DNA from: Helicobacter cetorum | Lineage (GTDB): Bacteria > Campylobacterota > Campylobacteria > Campylobacterales > Helicobacteraceae | Reading direction: 5' to 3' | Assembly (NCBI RefSeq): GCF_900198405.1 | Contig: NZ_FZMR01000006.1 | Coordinates: 1-64,000 of the forward strand | DNA length: 64,000 nucleotides | Shown here: positions 46,543-55,491 of the stretch, in pieces | How the letters are laid out: every line of letters starts with the position of its first letter | How positions within the stretch are numbered: the stretch's first letter is position 1 | Made by a program: the position numbers and the translations under genes | Notes under the pieces: generated by a model | Database searches by the model: none | Told to the model about the DNA's origin: nothing | The model's input: the letters and a program-made list of their open reading frames with translations, nothing else

Positions 46543-47391
46543 ATAAGTATAATTTGTATTAAGGGAAAGAAAGGTTTACCTTTCTTTCCTTACCTATTAA
46601 GTGAACATGTTATAAGTAATATCATGTCATGAGAGAGGATTTCTTTTTTTTAAAAAATATTAAATCATGTAAATCATGTAATGCGTTTTTGCTAAAAAAA
46701 GAAAAAGTTAAAAAAAGAAAAAACTCTTTAATTTAAAGAGGATAAACTAATTGGAGTTCCCATAGGATAGTGTAATGTTTAGTTAAGAGTAGGGTTTTAA
46801 TTTAAGATTGATAAAGTAAGAACAAAAATCAAAATAAAAGAAAAATAAGAATTATCTATCAACGACATGTTAGTTGTGGGGGGAGTGGTTAAGTTAAGGT
46901 TTGTGTTGTTAGAGTTAGGTTGTGAATAGTCTGTTTAGTATTTAGGACTAGAAGGGTTTGTTTTGAAGTATTGCAAGGTTAGGTTTGTTTCTAGCTCTTA
47001 GCATTAAAAGGTTTGAGCTTGAATGATAAGGGGTTTAAGGGTTAGGTTAAGAGCTTGTTTTTGTTATGATGTTTAAAAAAACTTTAAGGTTAAGAAATTT
47101 CAGTGCGCCGCTTAAGAAAAATTTAAGCTCTAAAAGGCGTTTTAAGGCGTTTTTAATTGTGAGTTAATAGTTTGTCTTGTCTTATGGCTTTATTTTGATT
47201 GTAGGGCATTTTAGAGCGATTTATTTGGGTTTTAACGAAGATTTGATTTTAGAAGTTACAAGAGATTTTAAAGTCATGATAAACCGCTTATTAAAGCGGT
47301 TCATTAAGTTTTTTAGAAAGTTACTTATTTGTAGAAATATTGCTAAAAATTTTAGCAATAAAAAAAATTTACAATGAAAGGAAATCAAGCA
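46543..47391. other. Long intergenic region with hairpins, no convincing gene
   Basis: AT-rich, with purine-rich runs around 46690-46740. Visible structures: GGAAAGAAAGG/CCTTTCTTTCC (46564-46574 and 46579-46589, 4-base loop), CTCTTTAA/TTAAAGAG near 46724-46740, AACCGCTT/AAGCGGTT (47282-47301, 4-base loop), and ATTGCTAAAA/TTTTAGCAAT near 47338-47359. A 66-codon frame at 47177-47377 is spanned by two of these hairpins and has no ribosome site, so it is not called. A structured RNA here is possible. Confidence 0.45.
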
Positions 47392-47601
47392 TTATTTTGA
47401 TTTTTCTTTTTGCATATCCGATATAGCCTCTTTGATTTTTTTATCGGTGAGATAACTACTTGTTGCAACAATCGCCCATACCATTGCAGGTATCCAACCT
47501 ATAATAGTCAATTGCAAAAATAAACAACAAAAACCACTAATGTATCTTTTAATCGTAAAAAACACGAATCAAGGGACAAAAAAAGCAATTAAGTAACGCA
47601 T
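47392..47601 (-). pseudogene. YqaE/Pmp3-like small membrane protein with an internal TGA
   Basis: Minus-strand frame from ATG at 47601 to TAA at 47392-47394, 69 codons, broken by TGA at codon 11 in MRYLIAFFVP-stop-FVFFTIKRYISG. TGA is one base from TGG. The rest continues with a hydrophobic TIIGWIPAMVWAIVATSSYL and a charged tail, the two-helix Pmp3/YqaE layout with its IxGWIPAxxWA block. Either a recent pseudogene or, much less likely, read through. The next gene upstream (47618) is a lipoprotein 16 bases away. Confidence 0.65.
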
Positions 47602-47617
47602 AAGATTTCCTGAATTT

Positions 47618-47962
47618 TTATTTGCTAACAGATTTTGAAACTAGATTGCCCTCTACAATAGTGCAACTTTGCGTAGCAAGTCCTAGATAATAAGTCAAGC
47701 TTTGTTGCACAACCATATCTTGTAAGCTATTACCCCCATTTCTTAAAGCATCTCTAATAGCGCTTTGAATAGTGTTGTCCTTACTTATGGGGATAAAGCC
47801 TAATAATTTCCAGCTACAAGATTTTCCTATCGCACTAAAACTATTTTTTGTTTGCTCTTTAGCCACATAACCATAACCATTGCCAAAATAAGCCCCACAA
47901 CCACTTAGTAAGAGAGTTGTTATTCCAACCATACTCACTAACTTAAACAAAGTTTTAAACAT
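47618..47962 (-). CDS. TRL-like lipoprotein
   Basis: 114 residues. Signal and lipobox VGITTLLLSGC give a lipidated Cys at ~22. The mature region is small, with KSCSWKLLGFIPISKDNTIQ and later SIRDALRNGG-type residues, which resemble the TRL-like family of small lipoproteins (a SCSW-xLLG block followed by an alanine/glycine helix). Function of that family is not known. A poly-A tract lies 39-51 bases before the start. The YqaE-like gene follows closely, so the two may form a unit. Confidence 0.65.
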   Translation of the reverse strand: MFKTLFKLVSMVGITTLLLSGCGAYFGNGYGYVAKEQTKNSFSAIGKSCSWKLLGFIPISKDNTIQSAIRDALRNGGNSLQDMVVQQSLTYYLGLATQSCTIVEGNLVSKSVSK

Positions 47963-48000
47963 GCCATTCCTTTATATGAAATTAAAGAATGAGTGTATCG

Positions 48001-48013
48001 TTTTTTTTTTTTT
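48001..48013. repeat. T13 tract (A13 on the gene strand) before the lipoprotein gene
   Basis: Thirteen consecutive T, 39 bases upstream of the minus-strand lipoprotein start codon and 18 bases past the relaxase stop. Length changes would shift promoter spacing. Variable poly-A/T promoters are known in Helicobacter; this one is inferred. Confidence 0.7.
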
Positions 48014-48030
48014 GTAAAGTCAAGTAAGAT

Positions 48031-50070
48031 TTATCTTCTAGTATGCTTTATAGTATCGTTATTGCTGTCATCATTTTCTTTCAATCCAGCATGAGCCTTA
48101 GGGTCATAAACAATCTCATCAGGGTGCAAGGTTTTCTTTGGCTCTTTAGCTAATTGTTTAGCCCTTTCTTTTTCTAGCATAGCTTGATAGTGTACTTTGG
48201 CTCTAGCTTGTTCTAGTTTGGCAAATTCAATCCAAGGTTCATCGTTGTTAGGTTCTTTAATGATAGTTTGAACTTCCTTTTGCTCTAGCTTAATATCCTT
48301 AGCGTGTTCTAGGACTTTTTGAAGTTGCGAAATGTCATAGTGGGTTAAGAACCTATTAGCCCCTATGATTTCATTACAGATATAGACAATATCCTTAGAG
48401 AGTTTAGAAAATTGTTTGTTTTGTTTGAGAAAGTCTTGGTTTTCTTTTAACGAAAAGGTCTCTTTATAGCTCTCTAGGGCTTTGAAATAGCTCTCTTTGG
48501 CTCTTTTAAACTCTTCTTCTTTTGTTTTTAAGTCTTGTTCTAAAAAGAGCAATCTCTCTTTGGCTAATAAGAGCATAGTCTTTTGATAATCTTGTAATTG
48601 CTTACTCACTAGCTCACAAGTATTGTCATTAAGCTTATAAGTAGGGTCATCTTGTTTAACTTTAAAGTTCTCTAGTATGAATTGATACTTTCTAGCACTA
48701 AAATAAGCGTTTTTAAAAGTTTTGAGAGTGGGGCGTTTATCCTTAGGAAGTTCTAAGGCTTTGGCTAAAAAGACAGGATTAGTTAGAGTGTTGTATTGTG
48801 TGTTTTGCTTGGTTTTAACAACATTCCTTAATTGAGCTAATAGTAAATGTGAGTTTTTATCTAAAAGGCGTTTGTCTAGGTGTTCTAGCTTACTTAGTAG
48901 CATTTCTTTTTTCTTTAAAAGAGAAAAGCCCTTAGTCTCTCTTTCAAAGTCTCTGTCTAAGTCATTGAGAATATGAAAGTTCTTAAAGGCTGAATGGCTC
49001 TCTGTTTTATCAAGCTCTTTTTGATAAAAGCCTAGTAACTCGTATAATTCGTGTTTGCTTGTGTTTTTTAAGTGTTCGCTCACTGGCTTTCTTTTGTCTA
49101 TTCTATCAATATCTAGGCTTTCTTTTTCATCATCGCTTGTGTCTTTGTGGTTAAAGAGAGCGATTTTAAATTCAGAAATCTTTTGTCTCAAAGGCAAGCT
49201 TTGGTTATTTTGAATGTCTAGGGCTTGGGCTTTGTTTTTATCTTTGAGTTCTTGTAAATATTCGCTTTGTAAAGCCTTGTTTAAGTCCCACTCATCTTGT
49301 GGGGTTTTGGTTTGTTCTAAGGCTTTCTCTTCTTTTTCTAAGTCTTGTAATTGAAGTTTGATATTGTCTAATTCCTTGAGCTTAGGTTCATTGACATATA
49401 GGTATCCTTCGCTTAATAATTGCTCATTTAGCCTATAAGCAAACTCACTTCTTAGTTCGTTAAAAAATTCCTTACAATCTTCACGGGTTTTAAAACGCAG
49501 TCTTCTTCGTGTTAGTTGATTAGTTTTATTGATAAAACAATGGATATGGGCATGGTCTTGGTGTGTATGGTGGACTAGAGCGAATTTATACTCAGGCAAC
49601 CTTACTTTTAAGGTCTCCCAAGTAGAGTTTAAAAGCCCATGCATAGTTTCTTCATCTGGTTTATCTTTGATAGAAAAGACTAAGTGCATTGCCTCATTAT
49701 AATCCTTAGTCAAATCAAAGTCATTGAGCCAAGTCTCTAAGATAAATTGCTTATCACACTCTAAAAACATTTCATTATAGGCTGTTTCGCTGTTTTCTAA
49801 AGTATAGCTTAGGGCATTTTCTAAATGGGAGCGTTTCATTTGCCCTATGTTTTTAATCAACACAGGACTAGCTTTTTGATTGCCAATTAGATTTGATTTG
49901 ATGTGTTTGTTGTTGTAACTAAATTGATTGAATTTAATGAGCAATCTTTTATCGATTTTTTCGCTATCACTAGGTCTAGGCTTTCGCATATGCTCTAAAA
50001 TATCATCTAAGAAAGACAAGTCCATAGGGTGATTATCTAGCTTAGTATCTCTTATAGCTCTATCTAGCAA
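48031..50070 (-). CDS. Relaxase / mobilisation nuclease (VirD2-MobA type)
   Basis: 679 residues. Nicks the transfer origin and pilots DNA into the recipient. The N-terminal nuclease domain holds the HUH-type metal site in FALVHHTHQDHAHIHCFIN at residues ~163-181, followed by KTNQLTRRRLRF, as in the MOBP-like relaxases of Helicobacter plasticity-zone elements. The remaining ~480 residues are charged coiled-coil helix (for example LKDKNKAQALDIQNN, KEEEFKRAKESYFKALE). The frame is intact and ends in a basic KHTRR. It is transcribed away from the 22-bp repeat array at 50464-50935, the natural place for an oriT. Confidence 0.85.
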   Translation of the reverse strand: MLDRAIRDTKLDNHPMDLSFLDDILEHMRKPRPSDSEKIDKRLLIKFNQFSYNNKHIKSNLIGNQKASPVLIKNIGQMKRSHLENALSYTLENSETAYNEMFLECDKQFILETWLNDFDLTKDYNEAMHLVFSIKDKPDEETMHGLLNSTWETLKVRLPEYKFALVHHTHQDHAHIHCFINKTNQLTRRRLRFKTREDCKEFFNELRSEFAYRLNEQLLSEGYLYVNEPKLKELDNIKLQLQDLEKEEKALEQTKTPQDEWDLNKALQSEYLQELKDKNKAQALDIQNNQSLPLRQKISEFKIALFNHKDTSDDEKESLDIDRIDKRKPVSEHLKNTSKHELYELLGFYQKELDKTESHSAFKNFHILNDLDRDFERETKGFSLLKKKEMLLSKLEHLDKRLLDKNSHLLLAQLRNVVKTKQNTQYNTLTNPVFLAKALELPKDKRPTLKTFKNAYFSARKYQFILENFKVKQDDPTYKLNDNTCELVSKQLQDYQKTMLLLAKERLLFLEQDLKTKEEEFKRAKESYFKALESYKETFSLKENQDFLKQNKQFSKLSKDIVYICNEIIGANRFLTHYDISQLQKVLEHAKDIKLEQKEVQTIIKEPNNDEPWIEFAKLEQARAKVHYQAMLEKERAKQLAKEPKKTLHPDEIVYDPKAHAGLKENDDSNNDTIKHTRR

Positions 50071-50463
50071 GTAAGCCCTTTAAAGCCTAATAACAACGCT
50101 AAATTTTTATCTAAGACACATGCTTTCAAGCTGACTTTATTCCCTTACTAACAAGGCGTTAAAAACGCCCAAATTTTATTCAAGCTAACGCTAATTTAAA
50201 CGCTAGACTTTTGATTTTAAATCTAGCGATTTTTAATTCCTTGTAGAATAGCACAAAGAATTAAAAAAGAGAACCAAATCAAAAAAGGTGCAGGATAACA
50301 CCAAATGTCAACACACATTAGGTTAAAACTTCGTATTCAAGGGGCTTAGAGCTAGATTTTAAAAAAAAAGGGTTTTTGCTAACTTTTTGTTAAAAGTTTT
50401 TAAAGAGAGTGGTTTGAGAGATGAGCTAAATTTTTAATCTAGTAAAGGATAAAAATTTAATTC
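50071..50463. other. Intergenic region upstream of the relaxase gene, no gene seen
   Basis: AT-rich leader between the relaxase start and the repeat array, without a credible coding frame. Its last ~40 bases (GATAAAAATTTAATTC) resemble weak units of the array. Confidence 0.5.
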
Positions 50464-50935
50464 AAGAACTTTAGCTCCCTTACTAAAAATTTAATAGCCA
50501 AGAGCTTGTCAGCAATGCTATAAAAACTTAGAGGCTTTCACTGAAAGAACTTGTAGCCAAAACATTAAGAACTAGATAGCTAAATAATAAGAACTTAGTA
50601 GCTAACAAAAAAGAACTTACAGCCCATTGATACGAACTTGTAAGCTACATTGGTAGGAATTTGTAAGCAAAAGCTAGAGAACTAAGAGCCATGAGTTAGA
50701 ACCTAAGTGTCTACAGAAAAAGAACTTATAGCCAAATGTAAGAACTAACAAGCAAGTAGTATGAACTTATAATCAACATAGATTAAGAACTTGTTTGCTC
50801 TAATGGTAGGAACTAGGTTGTCTATACGATTAAGAACTAGAATGACACACCCTTAGAACTTACTAGAAACTCGCATGATAACTTACAGCTAGAGCCAAAG
50901 AACTTCCAGCTCATTTTATAAGAACTTGTAGCTAA
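50464..50935 (+). repeat. Array of about 22 degenerate direct repeats, period about 22 bp
   Basis: The core AAGAACTTGTAGC recurs with variation. Unit starts are about 50464, 50485, 50500, 50522, 50545, 50567, 50589, 50611, 50632, 50655, 50677, 50697, 50720, 50740, 50761, 50785, 50808, 50832, 50854, 50877, 50898 and 50920. From 50522 on the spacing is 20-24 bases, mean about 22, i.e. two helical turns. GAAC is almost invariant; the T-rich and AGC parts vary. The period is not a multiple of three and all frames are broken, so it is non-coding. It sits between the relaxase gene and the VirD4 remnant, as expected for an oriT, partition or iteron-like binding array. Confidence 0.9.
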
Positions 50936-51018
50936 TGCTAAAGGAATGAAATTATTCTTTAAGCTTTTGTTTAAAAAGTTTGTGCTATATTTCCAAATGA
51001 TTTTTAATTGAATTTAAC

Positions 51019-51519
51019 TTGAAACTTAGAGGACGCTTAAAACTTACATTCTTATTAGAAATGCCAGCATTAAGTAGGAGCTATGGTGTGGTGATTATAT
51101 TTATCACGCAATCTAATGCACTCATAGAAAAATACTGCGGCAAAGAAGAGGCTAGGATTGTTAATAGCACCGTAGCGTATAAGATTGTCTTTAAAATGGA
51201 CGACTTAGATTATGCCAAACAACTTAGCGAAGAAATAGGCAAATATACACGAGAAAAACGAAATCGCTCTACTGAAAAAAATCAAGTGATTTTTGGTGGA
51301 ACAAGCTCTTATTCTGAAGAGGGCTATGAATTGGTTTCTGCACAAGATATTATGAATATCAACAAAGATGAAGTGATTATTCTAGTAAGCGGGCATAAAG
51401 CAACACCTTTAAAGCTCAAAGCCAACTATTACTTTAAGAACAAAAGATTGCTTAAATGCTTAAACATTCCCTTAAAGCCTAATGAAGAAGTGTTTAAGGG
51501 GTTGAGAAAGGCGAGTTAA
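51019..51519 (+). pseudogene. C-terminal fragment of VirD4-type coupling protein
   Basis: About 165 codons beginning at a TTG. The visible LKLTFLLEMPALSRSYGVVI is the region after Walker B in VirD4/TraG ATPases (normally LLDEFPALG), followed by FITQSNALIEKYCGKEEARIVNST and later QDIMNINKDEVIILVSGHKATPLKLK, all from the C-terminal third. The Walker A half (~400 residues) is missing: upstream is the 22-bp repeat array. No complete coupling protein is seen in the window, so this island cannot conjugate by itself unless another copy helps. Confidence 0.85.
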
Positions 51520-51567
51520 GGTTAGATAGGTTGGGTATAATAAGGGCTACTAATATTAGGAGTGATG

Positions 51568-52425
51568 ATGAGCAGTGAAGATTTTATAAAGAGTATCCAT
51601 AATTTTTTAAACAAAACCATTGATTTGACCGATGAGAAAATCAAAGAAGAGGCTTTGGAGTATGTTAAAAACAACAAACAAGGTATTATTGATTTTTTCA
51701 TCAAGCATAAATCCATGAACCAAATAGCTTATTTTATGGCTGGTGGACCTGGAGCTGGGAAAAGTGAGGCATCACTTAGTCTGCTTACAGAACACAAGAT
51801 TGACATCATAGAGGCGGATGCTATTAGAAAAATCTTACCCCACTACAATGGCAAAAATGCCTCCTTATTTCAAAAGGCTAGTTCTAAGGGCGTAGAATAT
51901 CTTTTTACAGAGGCACTAAAAAATCACTATGGCTTTATTATGGATGGCAATTTTGCGCATTTAGAAATCCAAAAAAGCAATGTTTCTAGAACGCTTAAAA
52001 AGGGATATGAAGTCAAAATCCTTTATATCTATCGCCATTTAGAAACAGCTAAAGAATACACACGAATTAGAGAGGATAAAGAAGGGCGTAGAGTTGAAGA
52101 AGATACTTTTTATGCCAAATTCTTACAATCATTAGAGGTTGCCAATAAGATTAAAGAGTTTTATCCTATCGTATCGCTCAACTTTTATAATGTCAGCGAA
52201 AACAAGAGTTTTGAAAATATTGAAAGCCTAGATAAGATTATTGATGATAACCCAAAAATCCAAAAAGACATTCAAACAGCTAAAAATTTCTTAGAAAACA
52301 AACTATCTAAAGAGCTAAGCCACAACAACATGCCCTTAAACAATCACTCTAACAGATACGCCCATAATACGCCCAATAACAGATACCAAAAAAATGACAA
52401 AAACAATGGCGGAATGGAAATGTAA
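51568..52425 (+). CDS. Zeta-toxin-family kinase
   Basis: 285 residues from the third of three stacked starts; AGGAG at 51558-51562 fits ATG 51568 best. Zeta toxins phosphorylate UDP-GlcNAc-type sugars and block cell wall synthesis. Walker A AYFMAGGPGAGKSEAS is at residues ~54-69, followed by DIIEADAIRKILPHY (catalytic Asp and Arg region) and FIMDGNFAHLEIQKSN, then YIYRHLETAKEYTRIR with the substrate Arg residues. No epsilon-type antitoxin is visible beside it. The last ~35 residues are a separate Asn-rich, low-complexity tail (NNHSNRYAHNTPNNRYQKND). It converges with the Fic gene, 12 bases apart. Confidence 0.88.
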   Translation: MSSEDFIKSIHNFLNKTIDLTDEKIKEEALEYVKNNKQGIIDFFIKHKSMNQIAYFMAGGPGAGKSEASLSLLTEHKIDIIEADAIRKILPHYNGKNASLFQKASSKGVEYLFTEALKNHYGFIMDGNFAHLEIQKSNVSRTLKKGYEVKILYIYRHLETAKEYTRIREDKEGRRVEEDTFYAKFLQSLEVANKIKEFYPIVSLNFYNVSENKSFENIESLDKIIDDNPKIQKDIQTAKNFLENKLSKELSHNNMPLNNHSNRYAHNTPNNRYQKNDKNNGGMEM

Positions 52426-52437
52426 CTAGATAGTTAC

Positions 52438-53289
52438 CTACAAACCAAACCTATCATCATCTTTGCCCCCTTTATTTCTATTGTTGGCAAATCGGTTGTT
52501 ATAGGGGTGTTTGGGGTTAGGTTTTATAATGGGGTTTGCTATTGGATAAGAGATAGTTCTGTTTTGCTCTCTTTTGTTATCAAAGTGTAATTGATTGTTG
52601 TATTTTTCTAAAAAACCCATAGCTCTTTTTCTTTCCACTTCTTGAGCCTCTTTTGCTATATCTACTAGCATAGGCACATTTTCTTCTCTCATAGCTAAGA
52701 TGTAGTCTTTTTTATTGTCTTTAGAAATCACAAAAGGCACTAAATCTTGCTCTAAGACACTATAAAAGATTAGCATACGCCCTGTCCTACCATTGCCATC
52801 ACTAAAAGGGTGGATATGCTCAAACTTAATATGGCTATCCATAATAATTTCTAATTTTTGTGTGTCATCTTTAGCGTTATTAAGCTGATAATAAAGATTA
52901 TCGCACCAATCTTTTAAAGCCATAGGCACTTTAAAAGGAGCAGTTGGTTCAAAATTTGCCCCTAAAACCACATTAGCAATCGTTTTAAACTTCCCACAAT
53001 TTTCAATTAAATGTTTCATAATGATTGAATGGATATGTTTAATATATTCATTGTCTATAATTTGTTTTTCTTGCAAAGATTTTAAAAGTATGGGGATAAA
53101 GTTTTGAAAATTTTTAACTTCATAATACTCTCTCTCACTCATAGCCTTTGGAATAACCCCATCAATTAAGATACTCGCTGTCTCATTTTGTGTCAAGGTA
53201 TTACCCTCTATTGCGGTGCTATGATGTGCCATTCTAATAGTTAAATCCATAGCGTAATCATTAAATTCTAGTAGTTCTTTATAGTTCAT
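52438..53289 (-). CDS. Fic-domain protein (probable AMP-transferase)
   Basis: 283 residues. Fic enzymes transfer AMP or related groups from nucleotides to target proteins. The complete active site HPFSDGNGRTGR is at residues 160-171. The N-terminus contains HSTAIEGN (Ser24 to Glu28), a match to the inhibitory (S/T)xxxE(G/N) motif of class II Fic proteins, so the enzyme is probably self-inhibited. A flap region FEPTAPFKVPMAL is also present. From residue ~235 the tail becomes Asn/Pro/Arg-rich (PNPKHPYNNRFANNRNKGG), like the tail of the neighbouring zeta protein. Intact and full length. Confidence 0.93.
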   Translation of the reverse strand: MNYKELLEFNDYAMDLTIRMAHHSTAIEGNTLTQNETASILIDGVIPKAMSEREYYEVKNFQNFIPILLKSLQEKQIIDNEYIKHIHSIIMKHLIENCGKFKTIANVVLGANFEPTAPFKVPMALKDWCDNLYYQLNNAKDDTQKLEIIMDSHIKFEHIHPFSDGNGRTGRMLIFYSVLEQDLVPFVISKDNKKDYILAMREENVPMLVDIAKEAQEVERKRAMGFLEKYNNQLHFDNKREQNRTISYPIANPIIKPNPKHPYNNRFANNRNKGGKDDDRFGL

Positions 53290-53380
53290 TTTATCCCCTT
53301 ATTTGCTACATTATTAGCTAGATTATACTAAAATAAGGCTTTAGAAAATCAATGTAAAATTAGTGGTTAAAGGATATTCA

Positions 53381-54256
53381 ATGCGTTTGAAATTTATTTC
53401 GCTGTGTTTGGTAGGTTTAATGGGCGTGAGCTATGCTGAAAGTGCTAAAAGCGTGGATTATTTTGTAAAAAATGATAAAGAAAGGGAAAAGACTATTGCG
53501 GAGTGTAAGAATGTTGATGCCATGCTAGACAAAATGAACCCAGAAAAAGCAATTGCTTATGTTAAGGCACACCCTAATTATCAAAGCAATTGTGAGAACG
53601 CACAAATTGCTACAGCTCAAAAAGTAGAATTAACAAAGAAAAGAGCATTTTTTGCAGACCTAGACAAACAACTCACTTTAGGACAACCTTTCAGCGAAAA
53701 AGACAAAGAGATGATAAAAAACAGCGTGCGAGGTTTCAATAGCAGTAGTCGTAGTTATGCAATTGAGCTTAACAAAAGAATTGCCCCTTGCTATGCTAAA
53801 ATGAGCGAAAATCTAGCTAAGAATGGTGATGATGGTTTAAAAAATGATAAACGATGTGCTTTGTTGGTTTCATTGGCTGATTATGTTTATGGCAATTATT
53901 ATAATGGCAAAAATATTGATTTAGAAAATTACAAATACAAGATTAAAGAACAACAAAGAGAAATAAAGTCTATCAAACAAGACATAAAAGACCAAGAAGA
54001 AATCTTAAAGCATAGTTATGACCCAAAAAACGATAAATTAGCACTTCAAGATTTAAAAAACGATTTAAAAACAGAAATTGAAAAGGACAAAGAGCTGAGT
54101 TATTATGAAAGCTTTAAAAAAGATGCTACTTTGAGAAAGACTACCCTTAGTGTTTGCTACAAACAAATTGCAGACAATCTTTTAGCGAGTGGCGTTATGC
54201 TTAAAGATGATAATTTAAAATGTAAAAGTGCGTATTTAGTCTCACAAGAGAAGTAA
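53381..54256 (+). CDS. Secreted EexN-like protein of the T4SS region
   Basis: 291 residues from ATG 53381 (AAAGGA six bases upstream; an upstream in-frame GTG is weaker). A signal peptide (FISLCLVGLMGVSYA) is followed by VDYFVKNDKEREKTIAECKN, the pattern of the EexN family of entry-exclusion proteins (YxxxNxxER...ECKN). A second Cys-containing unit and a long charged coiled coil (KYKIKEQQREIKSIKQDIKD) follow. EexN blocks redundant conjugation into cells that already hold the element. No lipobox Cys is present. It is directly before the virB6-like gene. Confidence 0.6.
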   Translation: MRLKFISLCLVGLMGVSYAESAKSVDYFVKNDKEREKTIAECKNVDAMLDKMNPEKAIAYVKAHPNYQSNCENAQIATAQKVELTKKRAFFADLDKQLTLGQPFSEKDKEMIKNSVRGFNSSSRSYAIELNKRIAPCYAKMSENLAKNGDDGLKNDKRCALLVSLADYVYGNYYNGKNIDLENYKYKIKEQQREIKSIKQDIKDQEEILKHSYDPKNDKLALQDLKNDLKTEIEKDKELSYYESFKKDATLRKTTLSVCYKQIADNLLASGVMLKDDNLKCKSAYLVSQEK

Positions 54257-54259
54257 GAT

Positions 54260-55486
54260 ATGGCTAGTGGTAATCCATTAGGCGTTCAATCTACGCTAGC
54301 AAATGATGTAAATTGGTGTAAAGCCTTTATAGGCGAAATAGAAACTTTTTTTAATACTCTTCTTGAAACTTTTTCAAAAGAAATGGGTGGTATGGTTCAT
54401 ACTGCTATGAATAGCCTTTTTGCCTTTCTTATTGTCTTATATATTGTCAATAGAGTAAAAAACCAAGATTTAGTTGAACGCAAACACTTAGTTATGATTG
54501 CTGTCTTTCTAGGATACTTGGTATTTTATAATTGGAGCATAAGCAATCCAGCTCAATCGCAAAAAAACTTTATTGGGATAATTGAAACCCCAGCAAATTT
54601 CGTAGCCTATGTTGTTCAAAAAGCTGATAGAAAGATTAATGGTTATGTTGGTAATATTAATAGTAGCTTGAGAAATAGAAGTTTTATTATAGAAAGAAAC
54701 ATTCAAAAAACATGGGAAAGTTTTTCTCAAGTAATTGATAAAATGTGGGATATAAAGATGGGCATTAACAATATCTTAAAACCCTTAATTTGTTTTTTAT
54801 TTATTGGTGCATATTTGATTGCCAATGTTGCACTTTTTGTTTTTATCATGCTCTACATTGTAGTTAGTTTCCTAGAATACACTATTTATAAACTCTTTTA
54901 TGTATTATTTATTCCCTTAGTCTTTTTTCAGCAGACAAGAGGTTTTGCTTGGACTTATGTTAAAAAATTAGTATCTTTGACTTTTTACATGCCTTTGATT
55001 ATGATAGTGTCAAGTTTTAATATGTTTGGAATTGATTATGCTTTAGGAAATTTAGATTTAACTGCATTCATTAATCATGCCAACATTACAAATACTCTCA
55101 TGCATTGTGTTTTTGCTATTATTCTTACAATCATCTTAATTTTATTTGCCAAAAAAATCCCTGAAATGATTAACGCCATTTTTGGCACACAAGGTGCAGT
55201 ATCTGATGCAGGCAATATGATTTCTAATGTCGTTCAAACTGGCGGTATGATAGGAGCGGCGGTTGCTGGCATGGCTAAGAGAGGTTATGTGAATGCTAGT
55301 GGAGGACAAGGTGGGGCAATGGGCGTTGCAAAAGGTGTCGTAGGTGCAGTGGGTAATAGTGCATTAGGCGTTGCTACAGGCGGAGCGTCTCATCTAGCCC
55401 AAGAGGGCATTTCTAAAGCCTCTAACATGCTAAGACCTAAAATCTCAGTTGAGAGATTTTCTGCCCCTGTTAGGGATTGGGAATAG
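54260..55486 (+). CDS. VirB6/TrbL-type T4SS membrane protein
   Basis: 408 residues, 3 bases after the EexN-like gene. VirB6 forms the inner membrane channel part of type IV secretion systems. The N-terminal half has a first span (AMNSLFAFLIVLYIVNRV) and further spans around ~60 and ~175-215 (LICFLFIGAYLIANVALFVFIMLYIVV), with a central W-rich YVKKLVSLTFYMPLIMIVSSF and a last span near ~290. The C-terminal ~90 residues are Gly/Ala-rich (GGMIGAAVAGMAKRGYVNAS), typical of TrbL. The frame is intact. It is the only complete T4SS channel gene seen in the window. Confidence 0.8.
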   Translation: MASGNPLGVQSTLANDVNWCKAFIGEIETFFNTLLETFSKEMGGMVHTAMNSLFAFLIVLYIVNRVKNQDLVERKHLVMIAVFLGYLVFYNWSISNPAQSQKNFIGIIETPANFVAYVVQKADRKINGYVGNINSSLRNRSFIIERNIQKTWESFSQVIDKMWDIKMGINNILKPLICFLFIGAYLIANVALFVFIMLYIVVSFLEYTIYKLFYVLFIPLVFFQQTRGFAWTYVKKLVSLTFYMPLIMIVSSFNMFGIDYALGNLDLTAFINHANITNTLMHCVFAIILTIILILFAKKIPEMINAIFGTQGAVSDAGNMISNVVQTGGMIGAAVAGMAKRGYVNASGGQGGAMGVAKGVVGAVGNSALGVATGGASHLAQEGISKASNMLRPKISVERFSAPVRDWE

Positions 55487-55491
55487 TCGGT

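Noticed and set aside
46564-46589. Rho-independent terminator
   Set aside because: The hairpin is good but no T run follows on either strand, and no gene ends there.
47177-47377. 66-codon plus-strand frame
   Set aside because: No ribosome site, low-complexity product, and two strong hairpins run through it.
50464-50935. CRISPR array
   Set aside because: Repeats are degenerate, directly adjoining and without unique spacers; no cas gene is present in the window.
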